A stretch of DNA of 64,000 nucleotides from Cryobacterium cryoconiti (lineage in GTDB: Bacteria > Actinomycetota > Actinomycetes > Actinomycetales > Microbacteriaceae). The notes under the pieces are model-generated. The model ran no database searches and was not told the DNA's origin. It was given only the letters and a program-made list of their open reading frames with translations. Position numbers and translations under genes: made by a program. This document shows, piece by piece, positions 26,883 to 36,447 of the stretch (its first letter is position 1; the number at the start of each line of letters is the position of its first letter). The DNA lies in the NCBI RefSeq assembly GCF_004403065.1, contig NZ_SOHA01000040.1, positions 49,297-113,296 of the forward strand, given 5' to 3'.

Positions 26883-28556
26883 TTACTGCAGCCCTTCCGC
26901 TAGGGGACCCAGCGCGAGTACGGGGAAATAGGTGAGAGCAGTGATGATGATCGTCACGCCGATGAGGAGGCCGACGAACTGCGGCCGGTGCGTGGGCAGG
27001 GTTCCTGCAGTGGCCGGGACTTTATCCTGAGCAGCTAGGGAGCCGGCCAACGCGAGTACCAGCACAATCGGGATGAACCGGCCGAGCAGCATCGCAACGC
27101 CGAGGGCGGTGTTGAACCACGGGGTATTCGCGGTCAGTCCCGCGAATGCCGAACCGTTGTTGTTCGCCGCGGAGGTAAAGGCGTACAGAACTTCGGACAG
27201 CCCATGAATGCCGGGATTCCAAATTGAGGTCGACTCGACGTCTGCGCGCACCGCTGGAATTGCGAAGCTCAGTGCCGTACCCAGCAGGACGATCGTGGGG
27301 GTGACCAAGATGTAGAGGCTCGCGAGCTTGATCTCCTTCGGGCCGATCTTTTTGCCCAGGTACTCAGGGGTGCGGCCGACGAGCAATCCGCCGACGAAGA
27401 CCGCAATGATCGCGAGGACCAGCATCCCGTAGAGACCGGATCCGACTCCGCCCGGTGCGACCTCGCCGAGCATCATGTTCAGCATCGGCATCATGCCGCC
27501 GAGTGATGTGTAGGAATCGTGCATTGAGTTGACCGCACCGGTTGACGTCAAGGTGCTCGTGGATCCGAACAGAGTGGATGCGAATATGCCGAATCGTTGT
27601 TCCTTGCCTTCCATTGCGCCACCGGCGAGTTCAGGCGCGGTGCCGGCACCGTTGAGTTCGAAGAGGGTGAGGAAGGTGAGCGAGGCGACGAAGATCGTGC
27701 CCATGACAGCAAGGATTGCGTACCCCTGCTTGTGATTTCCGACCATGCGGCCGAAGGTGCGGGGGAGGGAGAACGGGATCATCAGCATCAGTACGTTCTG
27801 GAACAGACTCGTCCAGGCATTGGGGTTCTCGAAGGGGTGCGATGCGTTGGCGTTGAAGAATCCGCCGCCGTTGGTGCCGAGGTTCTTGATCACTTCCTGT
27901 GACGCGACCGGACCACCGGGTAGGTTCTGAAGGCCGCCGCTGAGAGTCGTGATCTCAGTAAAGCCATTAAAGTTTTGGATAACCCCACCGACCAGCAGGA
28001 CCACCGCGCCAACCATTGAAAGAGGCAGCAGCAGCCGCAGGATTCCCCGGGTCAGATCTACCCAGAAATTTCCAATCGTTGTTGACTCGCGCCGGGTGAA
28101 ACCACGCACCAGCGCAATGGCGATGGCGATACCGACTGCAGCTGAGACGAAGTTCTGTACGGCTAGGCCAGCGATTTGAACGGTGTAGCCCATAGTCACG
28201 TCGGGCGAGTACGACTGCCAGTTCGTGTTCGCCACGAACGACGCCGCCGTGTTGAATGACAGTCCTTCCGGAACTGCGGGAAGCCCCAAAGAGTAAGGAA
28301 GCACGGCCTGAATACGCTGCAGGAGGTACACGAAAAGCAGCCCGACAACGGAAAAGGCGAGCACGCCGCGCAAATAGGACTGCCAGGTCTGTTCGACTCT
28401 GGAATCCACCCCGATGACACGGTAAAAGCCTCGCTCGGCTTTTAGGTCTTTCTTTGAGGTGTAGGTACGGGCCATGTAATCGCCCAACGGGCGGTACAGG
28501 AGCGTGAGAATAAGTGCCAGGGTGGCCACTTGGAGAACTGCGAAGAACACGTCCAT
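26883..28556 (-). CDS. kdpA: KdpA K+-translocating subunit
   Basis: 557 aa with about ten membrane segments. Selectivity-loop sequences such as [28 protein letters not shown] and [13 protein letters not shown] are those of KdpA, the channel-like subunit. Length is normal. The ATG follows the kdpF stop directly. Confidence 0.95.
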   Translation of the reverse strand: MDVFFAVLQVATLALILTLLYRPLGDYMARTYTSKKDLKAERGFYRVIGVDSRVEQTWQSYLRGVLAFSVVGLLFVYLLQRIQAVLPYSLGLPAVPEGLSFNTAASFVANTNWQSYSPDVTMGYTVQIAGLAVQNFVSAAVGIAIAIALVRGFTRRESTTIGNFWVDLTRGILRLLLPLSMVGAVVLLVGGVIQNFNGFTEITTLSGGLQNLPGGPVASQEVIKNLGTNGGGFFNANASHPFENPNAWTSLFQNVLMLMIPFSLPRTFGRMVGNHKQGYAILAVMGTIFVASLTFLTLFELNGAGTAPELAGGAMEGKEQRFGIFASTLFGSTSTLTSTGAVNSMHDSYTSLGGMMPMLNMMLGEVAPGGVGSGLYGMLVLAIIAVFVGGLLVGRTPEYLGKKIGPKEIKLASLYILVTPTIVLLGTALSFAIPAVRADVESTSIWNPGIHGLSEVLYAFTSAANNNGSAFAGLTANTPWFNTALGVAMLLGRFIPIVLVLALAGSLAAQDKVPATAGTLPTHRPQFVGLLIGVTIIITALTYFPVLALGPLAEGLQ

Positions 28557-28646
28557 CTAGAATCGCTCCGGTTTCACGAGGGCGACCACGAGGTACACCA
28601 CAGCGGCAATGGCCAACGCCGCGGCGAGCAGGTCGAAGAAGATCAC
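28557..28646 (-). CDS. kdpF: KdpF small subunit
   Basis: 29 aa from a GTG at 28646, too short for usual gene callers. It is one hydrophobic helix starting MIFFDLLAAALAIAAVVYLV and ending in KPERF, the usual end of KdpF, which stabilises the KdpFABC complex. It ends 1 bp-level close to the kdpA ATG. Its start overlaps the stop of another small ORF. Confidence 0.88.
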   Translation of the reverse strand: MIFFDLLAAALAIAAVVYLVVALVKPERF

Positions 28647-28738
28647 AGCTTCTCGACCCCCCAGCCGATGACGCCTACAAACGCGAAAACGGCGAGAATG
28701 CCGAGCACGTAAATAATGTCAAGCACAAGTAACTCCAT
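28643..28738 (-). CDS. 31-aa membrane micro-ORF upstream of kdpF
   Basis: ATG at 28738, 31 codons, stop at 28643-28645 overlapping the kdpF GTG (GTGA). The product starts MELLVLDIIYVLGILAVFAF and ends in GVEKL: a single hydrophobic helix with a charged end, similar in size to KdpF but not the same sequence. The overlap suggests translational coupling. I recall comparable unnamed ORFs before kdpF in other actinobacteria, but cannot check. No strong ribosome binding site is seen. Confidence 0.6.
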   Translation of the reverse strand: MELLVLDIIYVLGILAVFAFVGVIGWGVEKL

Positions 28739-29154
28739 CTGGAGAAGGACAACGCGACCCGGGGCGGGGCGCTGATGCCGCAGCGGCACGACATCCGATT
28801 AGATACCCTCGCTCTCGGCAAAATCACAGCCCTAACGGGATCCAAACGGCAATCCGACGGAACCTAACAAGATTCATACGCACGCGGCCATCCGCTGGGG
28901 CTCCCTTCGAAGGCCACGCACTCTTGTCAGTCGCCGCGGTGTCCAGATCCGGCCAGGAACCCCGGTGTAGCGCATTGGGGGTTTGGCTCGCACCTCCCGC
29001 AGAAATACCGTGCGGTTCCACGAAAATCCCGCATGCATTCCGTTAGGAATCGGAACATCCGCGCCCGCCCCCATTAGGACTGAATCATGACAACTTCCGA
29101 CAGCCCCACATTGGAGCCTCATATACCCTGCGTCCTCACATCGAGGCCCCGCTC
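28739..29154. promoter_or_regulatory. Upstream region of the kdp operon
   Basis: About 415 bp with no supported gene, between the divergent kdp operon and the gene remnant at 29155. The kdp promoter and KdpE site should be here. I looked for a c-di-AMP riboswitch core and did not find a convincing one. Several short GC-rich inverted repeats, such as GCCGC/GCGGC near 28775-28785, are present. Confidence 0.4.
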
Positions 29155-29739
29155 ATGACCCTCACCGCCATCATGCCGACCCTTCGGCGCACGCTCCCCG
29201 ATCCTTTCAACGTCAACGCATGGCCGGAAGGCTCACAGGTGACGACCACCGATGTCATCATTTCGGGAGTATCCATGAACCGTTTGGTGGAGATCTGCCA
29301 AACCCCCTGCGTGCATACCCCTGCCGCCGTCATTCCTGGGACGTATGGGCGGCCGTCCTCTCATCAGGGTGCCGCCGTGGTCGTCGTGCGGGTCACCACG
29401 GTCCTAAGAAATTGTGATGCCGCACGGGTCGTACTCATCGACGCCTGCCTGGATACCGTGAACGCGGCCTGGCCGGAGACTCGGCTCCTCGGGCGAGCGT
29501 CGACGGTATAAAGCACTGTCGCGGTTCTCCTCTCCGGCGAGTCTCACGAGACCCCCAGTGGTGGACGCGGTGTTGTCGAGCTGCCCGACGATCTCCGGGA
29601 AGGCGACCTACTGGCGATCCCCTGCGCAGGGGCTGTAGCCCTACGGGACGTCCGCGCACGGCCGCCGGTCCGAATTAGTGCTCCGAATCACGGACAAGAA
29701 GACACGGCGGAATTCACCTGGTTAGCGCAACTTGCATGA
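29155..29739 (+). pseudogene. Broken copy of an unknown gene (paralog of 29778-30353)
   Basis: Starts MTLTAIMPTL at 29155 and runs to a TAA at 29509-29511. After this stop the same frame goes on with VELPDDLREGDLLAIPCAGAVALRDV up to a TGA at 29737. Both halves match the next gene in order: WPEG, DxIIxGVS, LLGRAS and the xLPxDxxxxDLLAxPCxG block. So one in-frame stop splits an otherwise intact frame of about 194 codons. The family is not recognised. It ends next to the start of the paralog. Confidence 0.65.
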
Positions 29740-29777
29740 ATCGGATAAAACAACAACGAAAAAAATATGGAGGAATC

Positions 29778-30353
29778 ATGACCCTAATGTCAAGCATCAT
29801 GGCCAAACGAATTCAGGCGAAGCGCGCGGCGACCACCGAGTGCTGGCCCGAGGGCACGGTCCAGACCGCCGACGATCTCATCATCAACGGTGTCTCCCTG
29901 GTCCGCACGAGCCGTGACGAGACACCCACGGTGAGGATCGGGCCGGCTGAAAACCTGTGGGCGGGGCACCTCACCTCACCTCAAAGATTCATCACCGTGC
30001 TACTCACCCGGGTGGAAGAAACCGGTTACACCGATTCGCACCGTCACCTCGTAGTGTGGGTCGACGCCGAGCTGGACCACTGCCGCCCGATTCTCTCCGC
30101 TGCCCGTGTCCTCGGCCGTACTAGTAGTACCCACACGAAGCGTATGCAGCTTCGACCGCGCTCAAAGGACGACATGCAATGGCTGCGGTTACCAGCCGAC
30201 ATCGTCGTCAGCGACCTGCTTGCCGTTCCGTGCAAAGGACCAGTACCGCTCAGCGCTGTGCGTCGACGCAGCTGCCAGCCAAATCGCCTGGAAAATGATC
30301 GAACGGACAATCCCGATGACGATTCCCAGTTCGCACGCGCATGCCTGAAATGA
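29778..30353 (+). CDS. Unknown protein, intact paralog of 29155-29739
   Basis: 191 aa from the ATG at 29778, with GGAGG at 29769-29773. No family or motif is recognised; no signal peptide or membrane segment. Conserved with the broken copy: TECWPEG, DDLIINGVSL, RVLGRTSST and RLPADIVVSDLLAVPCKG. The pair lies divergent from kdp and just before decayed genes. It is soluble and rich in Arg and Asp. Function unknown. Confidence 0.55.
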   Translation: MTLMSSIMAKRIQAKRAATTECWPEGTVQTADDLIINGVSLVRTSRDETPTVRIGPAENLWAGHLTSPQRFITVLLTRVEETGYTDSHRHLVVWVDAELDHCRPILSAARVLGRTSSTHTKRMQLRPRSKDDMQWLRLPADIVVSDLLAVPCKGPVPLSAVRRRSCQPNRLENDRTDNPDDDSQFARACLK

Positions 30354-30355
30354 AC

Positions 30356-30655
30356 CAGAGTTGCCCGCCTGGCCCAACACCGCGCGTGGGAACCCGACGC
30401 AGTTGCTGATCGCTGAAATGCGGCGATCCCCGCCCAGAATGGCAGGACGACGATAAATTTGGCCGAGAGCGATAGTGCTACCAGGAGCGCTACGGTGGTC
30501 GACGCTTCGTAATCGGACAGCAGGATTACGACTCCCGTCACGAATGTGACCAAGTTGAATGCTCCTGCTCCGATGGCCTCAACCCGAAGACCCTCACCGT
30601 CCCCGACGCGGCCTCGATCAACCATCCCGCCCAAGCACAAGAAGGCCAGCCACAA
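30356..30655 (-). other. Possible membrane-protein remnant
   Basis: A minus-strand frame encodes two plausible membrane helices, GAFNLVTFVTGVVILLS and LLVALSLSAKFIVVLPFWAG, with natural codon use, but has no clear start and runs on into the 3' end of the neighbouring plus-strand gene. A plus-strand frame over the same bases is also open. It is probably a decayed fragment; family not recognised. Confidence 0.25.
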
Positions 30656-30758
30656 CTAGCCGCCTAAACTCACACTGGCCTCATACACCTTGACAAATTC
30701 CGCTGTGCGGGTGCGCCCGGAGGCCACCGACACAGGGCAGCGGCAAAGGAGGTTCAAG

Positions 30759-30981
30759 ATGAAGCTGCTGATCGTCGACGATGACCGCGGACTCGTCGCG
30801 AAGGATTTATCGTGGAGGCCAAGTACGACGGCGTCGGGGGACTATGCGGGCGACCGAGGGGTCGTACGACGCGATCATCCTGGACATCATGCTGCCGGGG
30901 CGGAGCGGCTTCTCGGTGTGCGCTGAGCTTCGGGATGCGGGCGTCTGGACGCCGATCCTGATGTTCGCAGCCCTCGATTAG
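30759..30981 (+). pseudogene. Response regulator fragment, frameshifted
   Basis: AAAGGAGG and an ATG at 30759 open MKLLIVDDDRGL, the start of an OmpR-type receiver domain. After about 16 codons the homologous text moves frame and a piece is missing; then EGSYDAIILDIMLPGRSGF (with the phospho-accepting Asp) appears in another frame, and the sequence ends at PILMFAALD. No output domain follows. Clearly a dead gene. Confidence 0.75.
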
Positions 30982-31233
30982 CTGATCTTCAGCGACCGCA
31001 GCCCCCTCCCACGGAACGAACTATGGATTGCCCTCATCTACCCCATCGTGTGGATCATGGTCGTGTTCCTCCGCGGGGCAACCGACGGATGGGTACCGTA
31101 CCCCTTCTTGGACCCGGCACAGGGGTACGACGTCGTCGCGCTCTATGCACTGACTTTCGCCGTCGCCACCATCGTGTTCGCCGCCATAGTCTGGGCTGTC
31201 AGTAGGTCGCGCCCTTCCGCAGCACGGCGCTGA
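30982..31233 (+). pseudogene. Pr6Pr-like membrane protein, C-terminal fragment
   Basis: The frame ending at 31233 reads LWIALIYPIVWIMVVFLRGA, then DGWVPYPFLDPA and a last membrane helix. This is the C-terminal end of Pr6Pr-type actinobacterial membrane proteins (the pattern WYPYPFL is typical). A stop lies just upstream and the rest of the gene is absent, the junction falling next to the response-regulator fragment. Confidence 0.55.
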
Positions 31234-31257
31234 TAGAGGCGCGGTAGCCGAACTCTA

Positions 31258-31806
31258 AGCGGGCCCCCGTTTCGAATTTTCGACGGGTACTTTGACGCGG
31301 TGGAGGCCCTGGACGAGGAGATCGAAGAGCTCCAGAACCAGCTGTTCGTGCCATCGGCCAACCAGGAGGCCCTGCACCGGAGTTCGTTCGCGCTCCGCAA
31401 GAGTCTCGTAACGCTCCAGCGGGTGATCCTGCCGATGCGCGAAGTCGTAAACACGCTCCTCCGCCGCGACCTTCACCTCGTGGCTGACGAGATGGGCCCC
31501 TACTTCCAAGACGTGTACGACCATGTGCTGCGCGCTATGGAATGGACCGAGAGCCTGCGCGACCTCGCCACGAGTATTCTTGAAGCGAATTTGGCCCTTC
31601 AGGGAAACCGGCTCAACGTGATCACCAAGAAGGTGACCGGCTATGCCGCCATCATCGCCGTCCCAACCGCCATCACTGGCTTCTACGGCCAAAACGTGCC
31701 CTACCCCGGATTCAGCGAAGTTGGGGGTTTCTTCAGTTCAGCAGCACTGATCGTGGGCCTCTCCACGCTGTTGTACTTCCTCTTCAAACGCAATGACTGG
31801 ATCTAG
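31258..31806 (+). pseudogene. CorA-type Mg2+ transporter, C-terminal fragment
   Basis: About 175 codons with the long helix EALDEEIEELQNQL and the two C-terminal membrane segments of CorA. The periplasmic loop reads YGQN where CorA has the signature YGMN, so the selectivity motif is changed. The N-terminal domain is missing and no start signal is seen. The frame itself is open to the end, so a truncated product is possible. An intact CorA gene follows at 32142. Confidence 0.7.
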
Positions 31807-32141
31807 GGGCCAGGTCCGCCACGGGTGCCGTTTCGTCCCCGAACTGATTGTGAAGTAGAATTTGCGCGGTCCAATCGGGCCAAGACGCTCCGATCTGAGG
31901 CGGGTGAGTGGCCATGGCTGGTCATAGTAGTTGCGCCGCCCCGCTCAGTTTTCGGGCCCGTTTCCGCGTTCAGTAGAACATGGTCGTTGGGCCGTCCCGA
32001 GTCCTGGCGGCACGCTCATCGAGTCAACGTCGCTTACAATGCGGCACTCTCCCGCCCCATCGTGACCGACGCCCGGATGGCACGCCATCTGTCGACTCCG
32101 CTCACACACATTCTTGGACGACTGAACGATGGAACACAACC
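31807..32141. other. Spacer before corA
   Basis: 335 bp without a supported gene between the CorA fragment and the intact gene. It must hold the corA promoter. In-frame upstream start codons for corA at 31980 give unlikely Ser/Arg-rich text. Confidence 0.35.
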
Positions 32142-33158
32142 ATGGCACTGATTGACAACGGCATATACGTAGCCGGACACCGCGCCGAAAGCCCCCACAG
32201 CCTTGAGGAAACGTACCAAGCCCTCCGCGAGAACGATGGCATGGCCTGGATCGGTCTCTACCGGCCGGACGCCGCTGAGATACGGTCAGTCGCCAACGAA
32301 TTCGATCTCCACCCGCTGGCGGTGGAGGACGCTCTGACCGGCCATCAACGGGCCAAGCTGGAGCGGTACGGATCCACCTTGTTCCTCGTGTTGCGCCCCG
32401 CACGATACATCGACGAGACGGAGGAGGTGGAGTTCGGTGAGCTCCACCTCTTCATCGGCGAGGACTTTGTCGTCACCGTCCGTCACGCCGAATCGACGGC
32501 CCTCGGCCGAGTCAGGAACCGCCTGGAAGCGAATTCCCTGCTCCTGGCCAAGGGGCCGCAAGCTGTGCTCCACGCCATCCTTGACGAGGTCGTCGATGAG
32601 TACGCTCCCGTCATCGCAGGGCTCGAGAACGATGTCGACGAGATCGAAAACCAACTCTTCGACGGCGATTCTGGAGTTTCCCGACGCATCTACGACCTCT
32701 CCCGGGAAGTCATCGAATTCCAACGCGCAGTGCACCCCCTCATCGCGATGCTGCAGGCGCTCCTCCGCGGCTCGGAAAAATATCAGGTCGAACTCGAACT
32801 CCAACGTTCCTTCCGTGACGTCCTGGACCACGCCCTCCGCGTCGTCGATCGAGCAGACTCATTCCGCTCCATCCTTCAAAACGCCCTGACCGTGCACGCC
32901 ACCCTGGTGAATCAACGCCAGAACGACGAAATGCGACATATGTCTGAAACGAGCCTCGCCCAGAACGAAGAGGTTAAGAAGATTTCCTCCTGGGCAGCCA
33001 TCCTCTTCGCACCAGCCCTCGTCGGCACCGTCTACGGCATGAACTTCGACAACATGCCCGAGCTGCACTGGACTTTCGGATACCCCTTAGCACTCGGAGA
33101 GATGGTCATAATCGGCGTCGCCCTCTACTGGGTCTTTAGAAAAAAGAAGTGGCTGTGA
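32142..33158 (+). CDS. corA: CorA-family Mg2+/Co2+ transporter
   Basis: 338 aa from the ATG at 32142. A cytoplasmic N-terminal domain, a long helix (about residues 190-270) and two C-terminal membrane segments; the loop has the CorA signature YGMNFDNMPE. It ends in basic residues FRKKKWL as usual. It forms a pentameric Mg2+ channel. It stands alone with its own upstream region. The fragment just before it shows that a second corA-type gene was once present. Confidence 0.9.
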   Translation: MALIDNGIYVAGHRAESPHSLEETYQALRENDGMAWIGLYRPDAAEIRSVANEFDLHPLAVEDALTGHQRAKLERYGSTLFLVLRPARYIDETEEVEFGELHLFIGEDFVVTVRHAESTALGRVRNRLEANSLLLAKGPQAVLHAILDEVVDEYAPVIAGLENDVDEIENQLFDGDSGVSRRIYDLSREVIEFQRAVHPLIAMLQALLRGSEKYQVELELQRSFRDVLDHALRVVDRADSFRSILQNALTVHATLVNQRQNDEMRHMSETSLAQNEEVKKISSWAAILFAPALVGTVYGMNFDNMPELHWTFGYPLALGEMVIIGVALYWVFRKKKWL

Positions 33159-33428
33159 CACGCGCTCAAGGCCAAACACCTCGCAACGCCCTACCGTGCT
33201 CCCGTAAACCCGCAGTTCGAGGGCATTGACCGCGGCATGTAGGAGCGTCCTCGATGTGAGTTCACGGGAATGCACTGCGCAACACCCGCACCACAACTTC
33301 GAATTCAGATCGTTGTCCTGAGCGTGCGGCGGTTGCTTCCGTATGGCTCACAATAGAGCGGAAGATCGCATTAGCGTCGACCGATTATCACGGTCGTGCG
33401 ACCAGCGGGTGAGGGATGGAAGTTTTCA

Positions 33429-35414
33429 GTGGATTCATCAAATGTTCCGATCATTCCGGCGAGCGTTGCCCGTCCGATCCGTTCCGGGGCGCCAACCAGT
33501 ACCCTCGCGCGGTGGCTCCTTCGGAACCGCGTGCAGCCCCTCGGGCCAGAGAGCCCCGCAGACACCGCGACGAAGCGTCCCTGGTGGATGGTCATGTGCC
33601 TGACCGGTGTCGACTACTTCTCGACGCTGTCCTACCTGCCCAGCATCGCCGTGCTGGCTGCCGGGACACTGGCGCCGTTAGCGACCCTGCTGATCGTTGC
33701 GCTGACCCTGCTGGGGATGCTGCCGATGTACCGGCGGGTGGCGAAAGAGAGCCCGCATGGCCAGGGTTCGGTGGCGATGCTCGAACGGCTCCTCCCCTTC
33801 TGGAAGGGCAAGTTCTTTGTCCTGGTACTTCTGGGCTTCGTCGCAACATCCTGGATTATCACGATCACCCTGTCATCGGCGGATGCCACGGTCCACCTCC
33901 TTGAAAACCCGTACGCGCCCAGCTTCCTCGAGGGGCATGCCGTGACGATCACAATCGTCCTGCTCCTGACCCTCGGCGGGGTCTTCCTCCTCGGGTTCAG
34001 CGAAGCCGTCGCGGTCGCCATCCCATTGGTAGCGGTCTACCTCGCCCTGAACGCCGTCGTGATCGGCGTGGGCCTCTACCACGTGGTCACGGAACCCGCC
34101 GCTCTCGCCGGATGGACCGACGCCCTCATGTCTCGCGGCGGGGGTTTCGGTGACCTACTCGGTCCCGCCATCATCGCTTTCCCGCTGCTGGTGCTCGGTC
34201 TGTCCGGATTCGAGACCGGGGTGAGCATGATGCCTCTGGTTGCCTCGGCCGGGAAAACCAGCGAGGAGCGCCTGGCCTCACGCATCCGCAATACCCGAAA
34301 GCTCCTGACCGCGGCGGCCCTCATCATGAGCGCCTACCTCCTCTCGAGCACCTTCGTCACCACCCTCCTCATTCCCGAGGAGGCTTTCGAGGACGGCGGC
34401 GAAGCCAGCGGCCGCGCACTGGCCTACCTGGCTCACGAACTCGTCGGGAACACCTTCGGCACCGTCTACGACGTGAGCAGCATCCTCATCCTGTGGTTTG
34501 CGGGGGCATCCGCCATGGCCGGCCTGATCAACATCGTCCCCCGCTACCTGCCGTCGTACGGCATGGCCCCCGAGTGGAGCCGCGCCGTGCGCCCCGTGGT
34601 TCTCGTCTACACCGGCATCAGCATCCTGATCACGATCGGGTTCAACGCCGACGTCAACGCACAAGCCGGCGCCTACGCCACCGGCATCCTGGCGATGATG
34701 GTCTCCGGCGCCATCGCCGTCACGATCTCCGCTATCCGTCGCCACCAGCGCCGCGCAAGTATCGCCTTCACCATCCTGACCCTGATCCTCCTCTACGCCC
34801 TTGGTGAGAACATCCTAGAAAAGCCCGACGGCATAGCAATTTCGGCGTTCTTCATTCTGGGGATCATCGTCGTGTCGCTCGTCTCCCGGGTTTCGCGCAC
34901 CACCGAACTGCGGGTGGAAGCGGTCGAACTGGACGAACAGGCGCGGCGCTTCATCACGGACTCGCTCGTATTCGATGGTGCCTTGAACTTGATTGCGACC
35001 AAACCCAAGCCGGGCAAACAAACCGACTATGCCGGTAAAGAGACGGCGCAACGCGGGATGAATCCCGTGCCGGGTCGCGCTGACGTGCTGTTCCTGGAGA
35101 TCGAGGTCGTTGATCCGTCCAGTTTCAGCGAAGTGCTCCATGTTCGCGGTGAGGTAGTCAACGGGCTTCGGGTGCTGCGCGCCCAGAGTCCCGCGGCACC
35201 GAACGCCATCGCCGCCATCCTCCTGGCACTGCGCGACGCTTCCGGAGTGCGACCCCACGCCTACTTCGAATGGTCAGAAGGCAACCCCCTCGGGCACCTG
35301 CTGCGCTACCTCCTCCTCGGCCAAGGCGATACCGCACCCGTCGTGCGCGAAATTCTTCGCCAAAACGAAGCCGATCCCGCGCGGCGGCCTGGTATCCACG
35401 TCGGCGGCGGCTGA
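33429..35414 (+). CDS. APC-superfamily permease, cation or amino-acid transporter
   Basis: 661 aa from the GTG at 33429 (a GTG at 33396 is possible). After TGVDYFSTLSYLPS, twelve or so membrane segments run to about residue 500, then a soluble C-terminal domain of about 150 residues. This is the amino acid-polyamine-organocation superfamily; some such proteins with soluble tails carry K+ (KUP, KimA). The sequence is not clearly either of them. Its place among Kdp, CorA and a P-type ATPase hints at an ion substrate, which is inference. Confidence 0.7.
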   Translation: MDSSNVPIIPASVARPIRSGAPTSTLARWLLRNRVQPLGPESPADTATKRPWWMVMCLTGVDYFSTLSYLPSIAVLAAGTLAPLATLLIVALTLLGMLPMYRRVAKESPHGQGSVAMLERLLPFWKGKFFVLVLLGFVATSWIITITLSSADATVHLLENPYAPSFLEGHAVTITIVLLLTLGGVFLLGFSEAVAVAIPLVAVYLALNAVVIGVGLYHVVTEPAALAGWTDALMSRGGGFGDLLGPAIIAFPLLVLGLSGFETGVSMMPLVASAGKTSEERLASRIRNTRKLLTAAALIMSAYLLSSTFVTTLLIPEEAFEDGGEASGRALAYLAHELVGNTFGTVYDVSSILILWFAGASAMAGLINIVPRYLPSYGMAPEWSRAVRPVVLVYTGISILITIGFNADVNAQAGAYATGILAMMVSGAIAVTISAIRRHQRRASIAFTILTLILLYALGENILEKPDGIAISAFFILGIIVVSLVSRVSRTTELRVEAVELDEQARRFITDSLVFDGALNLIATKPKPGKQTDYAGKETAQRGMNPVPGRADVLFLEIEVVDPSSFSEVLHVRGEVVNGLRVLRAQSPAAPNAIAAILLALRDASGVRPHAYFEWSEGNPLGHLLRYLLLGQGDTAPVVREILRQNEADPARRPGIHVGGG

Positions 35415-35620
35415 CGGCACCTGTGGAGTGGCGGTTCAGAGGAACACGCACCTCCTGGTTCGGTCCGCACCGAATCGCCCAACCTTTAACAGCCCGGCAG
35501 CCCGCGAACGCACTCGAAAAGCCACTCGCGGCTCACTAGGAGAAACAGACACAGTCGCGAAGCTCTTCTCATCGTGTTTGTTGCTCCACACGAGGTCGCG
35601 CTTGTCGGTAGGGTCGGGGC

Positions 35621-36124
35621 ATGAGCATCGAGCTGCGCAGCGTATCCGCGGGCCTGGCGGTCGGTGCAGCTCGAGGTGCTGATGCTGCGCCTGGCGCCTT
35701 CGGTTCACGCTTGCAAGAGTGGGCAGACGCACCGGATGACCGCTGGCGTGACCGTCTGTCGATCCCGGGAGCGATCGATTTACCGGCTGTTGACGTCGAC
35801 GGGAACATCCCTGTCAGCATGGCCACGGGGACCCCGTCCACGGATCGCGCTAGCTGCGCCGAGCTCATCTCCATGTGGGTCGACCCCGCCCTTCGAAGTC
35901 GGGGTGTCGCCACTGCACTCATCACTGCGATCGCGCGTTGGGCGGCGAGCACTGGTGCGACGACGCTCGCCCTGTCCGTGATGCCGGACAATGTCGCAGC
36001 CCGACGAACCTACGAAAGAAACGGCTTCACCGCGACCGACGAACCCGGCGATCTGCTGTCGGGTTCCCAGCGCGAACTCGTCATGCTCCGTGGTCTCAGC
36101 CCCGAGCGCACCGTGAGCCATTAG
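35621..36124 (+). CDS. GNAT-family N-acetyltransferase
   Basis: 167 aa. The acetyl-CoA pyrophosphate loop VDPALRSRGVATALI and the later SVMPDNVAARRTYERNGF are clear GNAT motifs A and B. The substrate is unknown. It is a single gene with short flanking spacers. Confidence 0.85.
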   Translation: MSIELRSVSAGLAVGAARGADAAPGAFGSRLQEWADAPDDRWRDRLSIPGAIDLPAVDVDGNIPVSMATGTPSTDRASCAELISMWVDPALRSRGVATALITAIARWAASTGATTLALSVMPDNVAARRTYERNGFTATDEPGDLLSGSQRELVMLRGLSPERTVSH

Positions 36125-36447
36125 CAGCGTGCTGCCTGACGTGACCGCGCCATTTACGAACGATAAACGGGCGGTATCGGGGGCACTGCAAGCCGCACCG
36201 GGAGTCGCGGACGTGTCAGAGACGAGATCACGGACGCGGAAGCGGTGCTTGAGCGCTGGGAGGAGGGAAGCCTGCGGTGCGTGAGCTGATGCCCGTGCTG
36301 CGTGGCTCCCTGATGGCGACCGAGGAGTGTGAGTTTCGCCGCGACCACAGCCGGACTCGCTGGTGGATGGCCGAAACGAGTCTTTTTATGACCCGTCTAC
36401 TCGGCCTTGGAAACACGCAGGGAGTCGATATGATCTCGCCGGATTGG
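36125..36447. other. Convergent spacer, perhaps gene remnants
   Basis: About 320 bp between convergent genes. Short open pieces such as one ending in AVLERWEEGSLRCVS look like worn coding sequence, but none has a start or a recognisable family. No terminator with a T-run was seen. Confidence 0.3.

Noticed and set aside
28739..29154. c-di-AMP (ydaO-type) riboswitch before kdp
   Set aside because: K+ uptake genes are often under this riboswitch, but the conserved core could not be found in the leader by eye.
30475..30663. Plus-strand frame reading VIGQQDYDSRHECDQVEC and on
   Set aside because: No start codon and an upstream stop; it overlaps a membrane-like frame on the other strand, so neither is firm.
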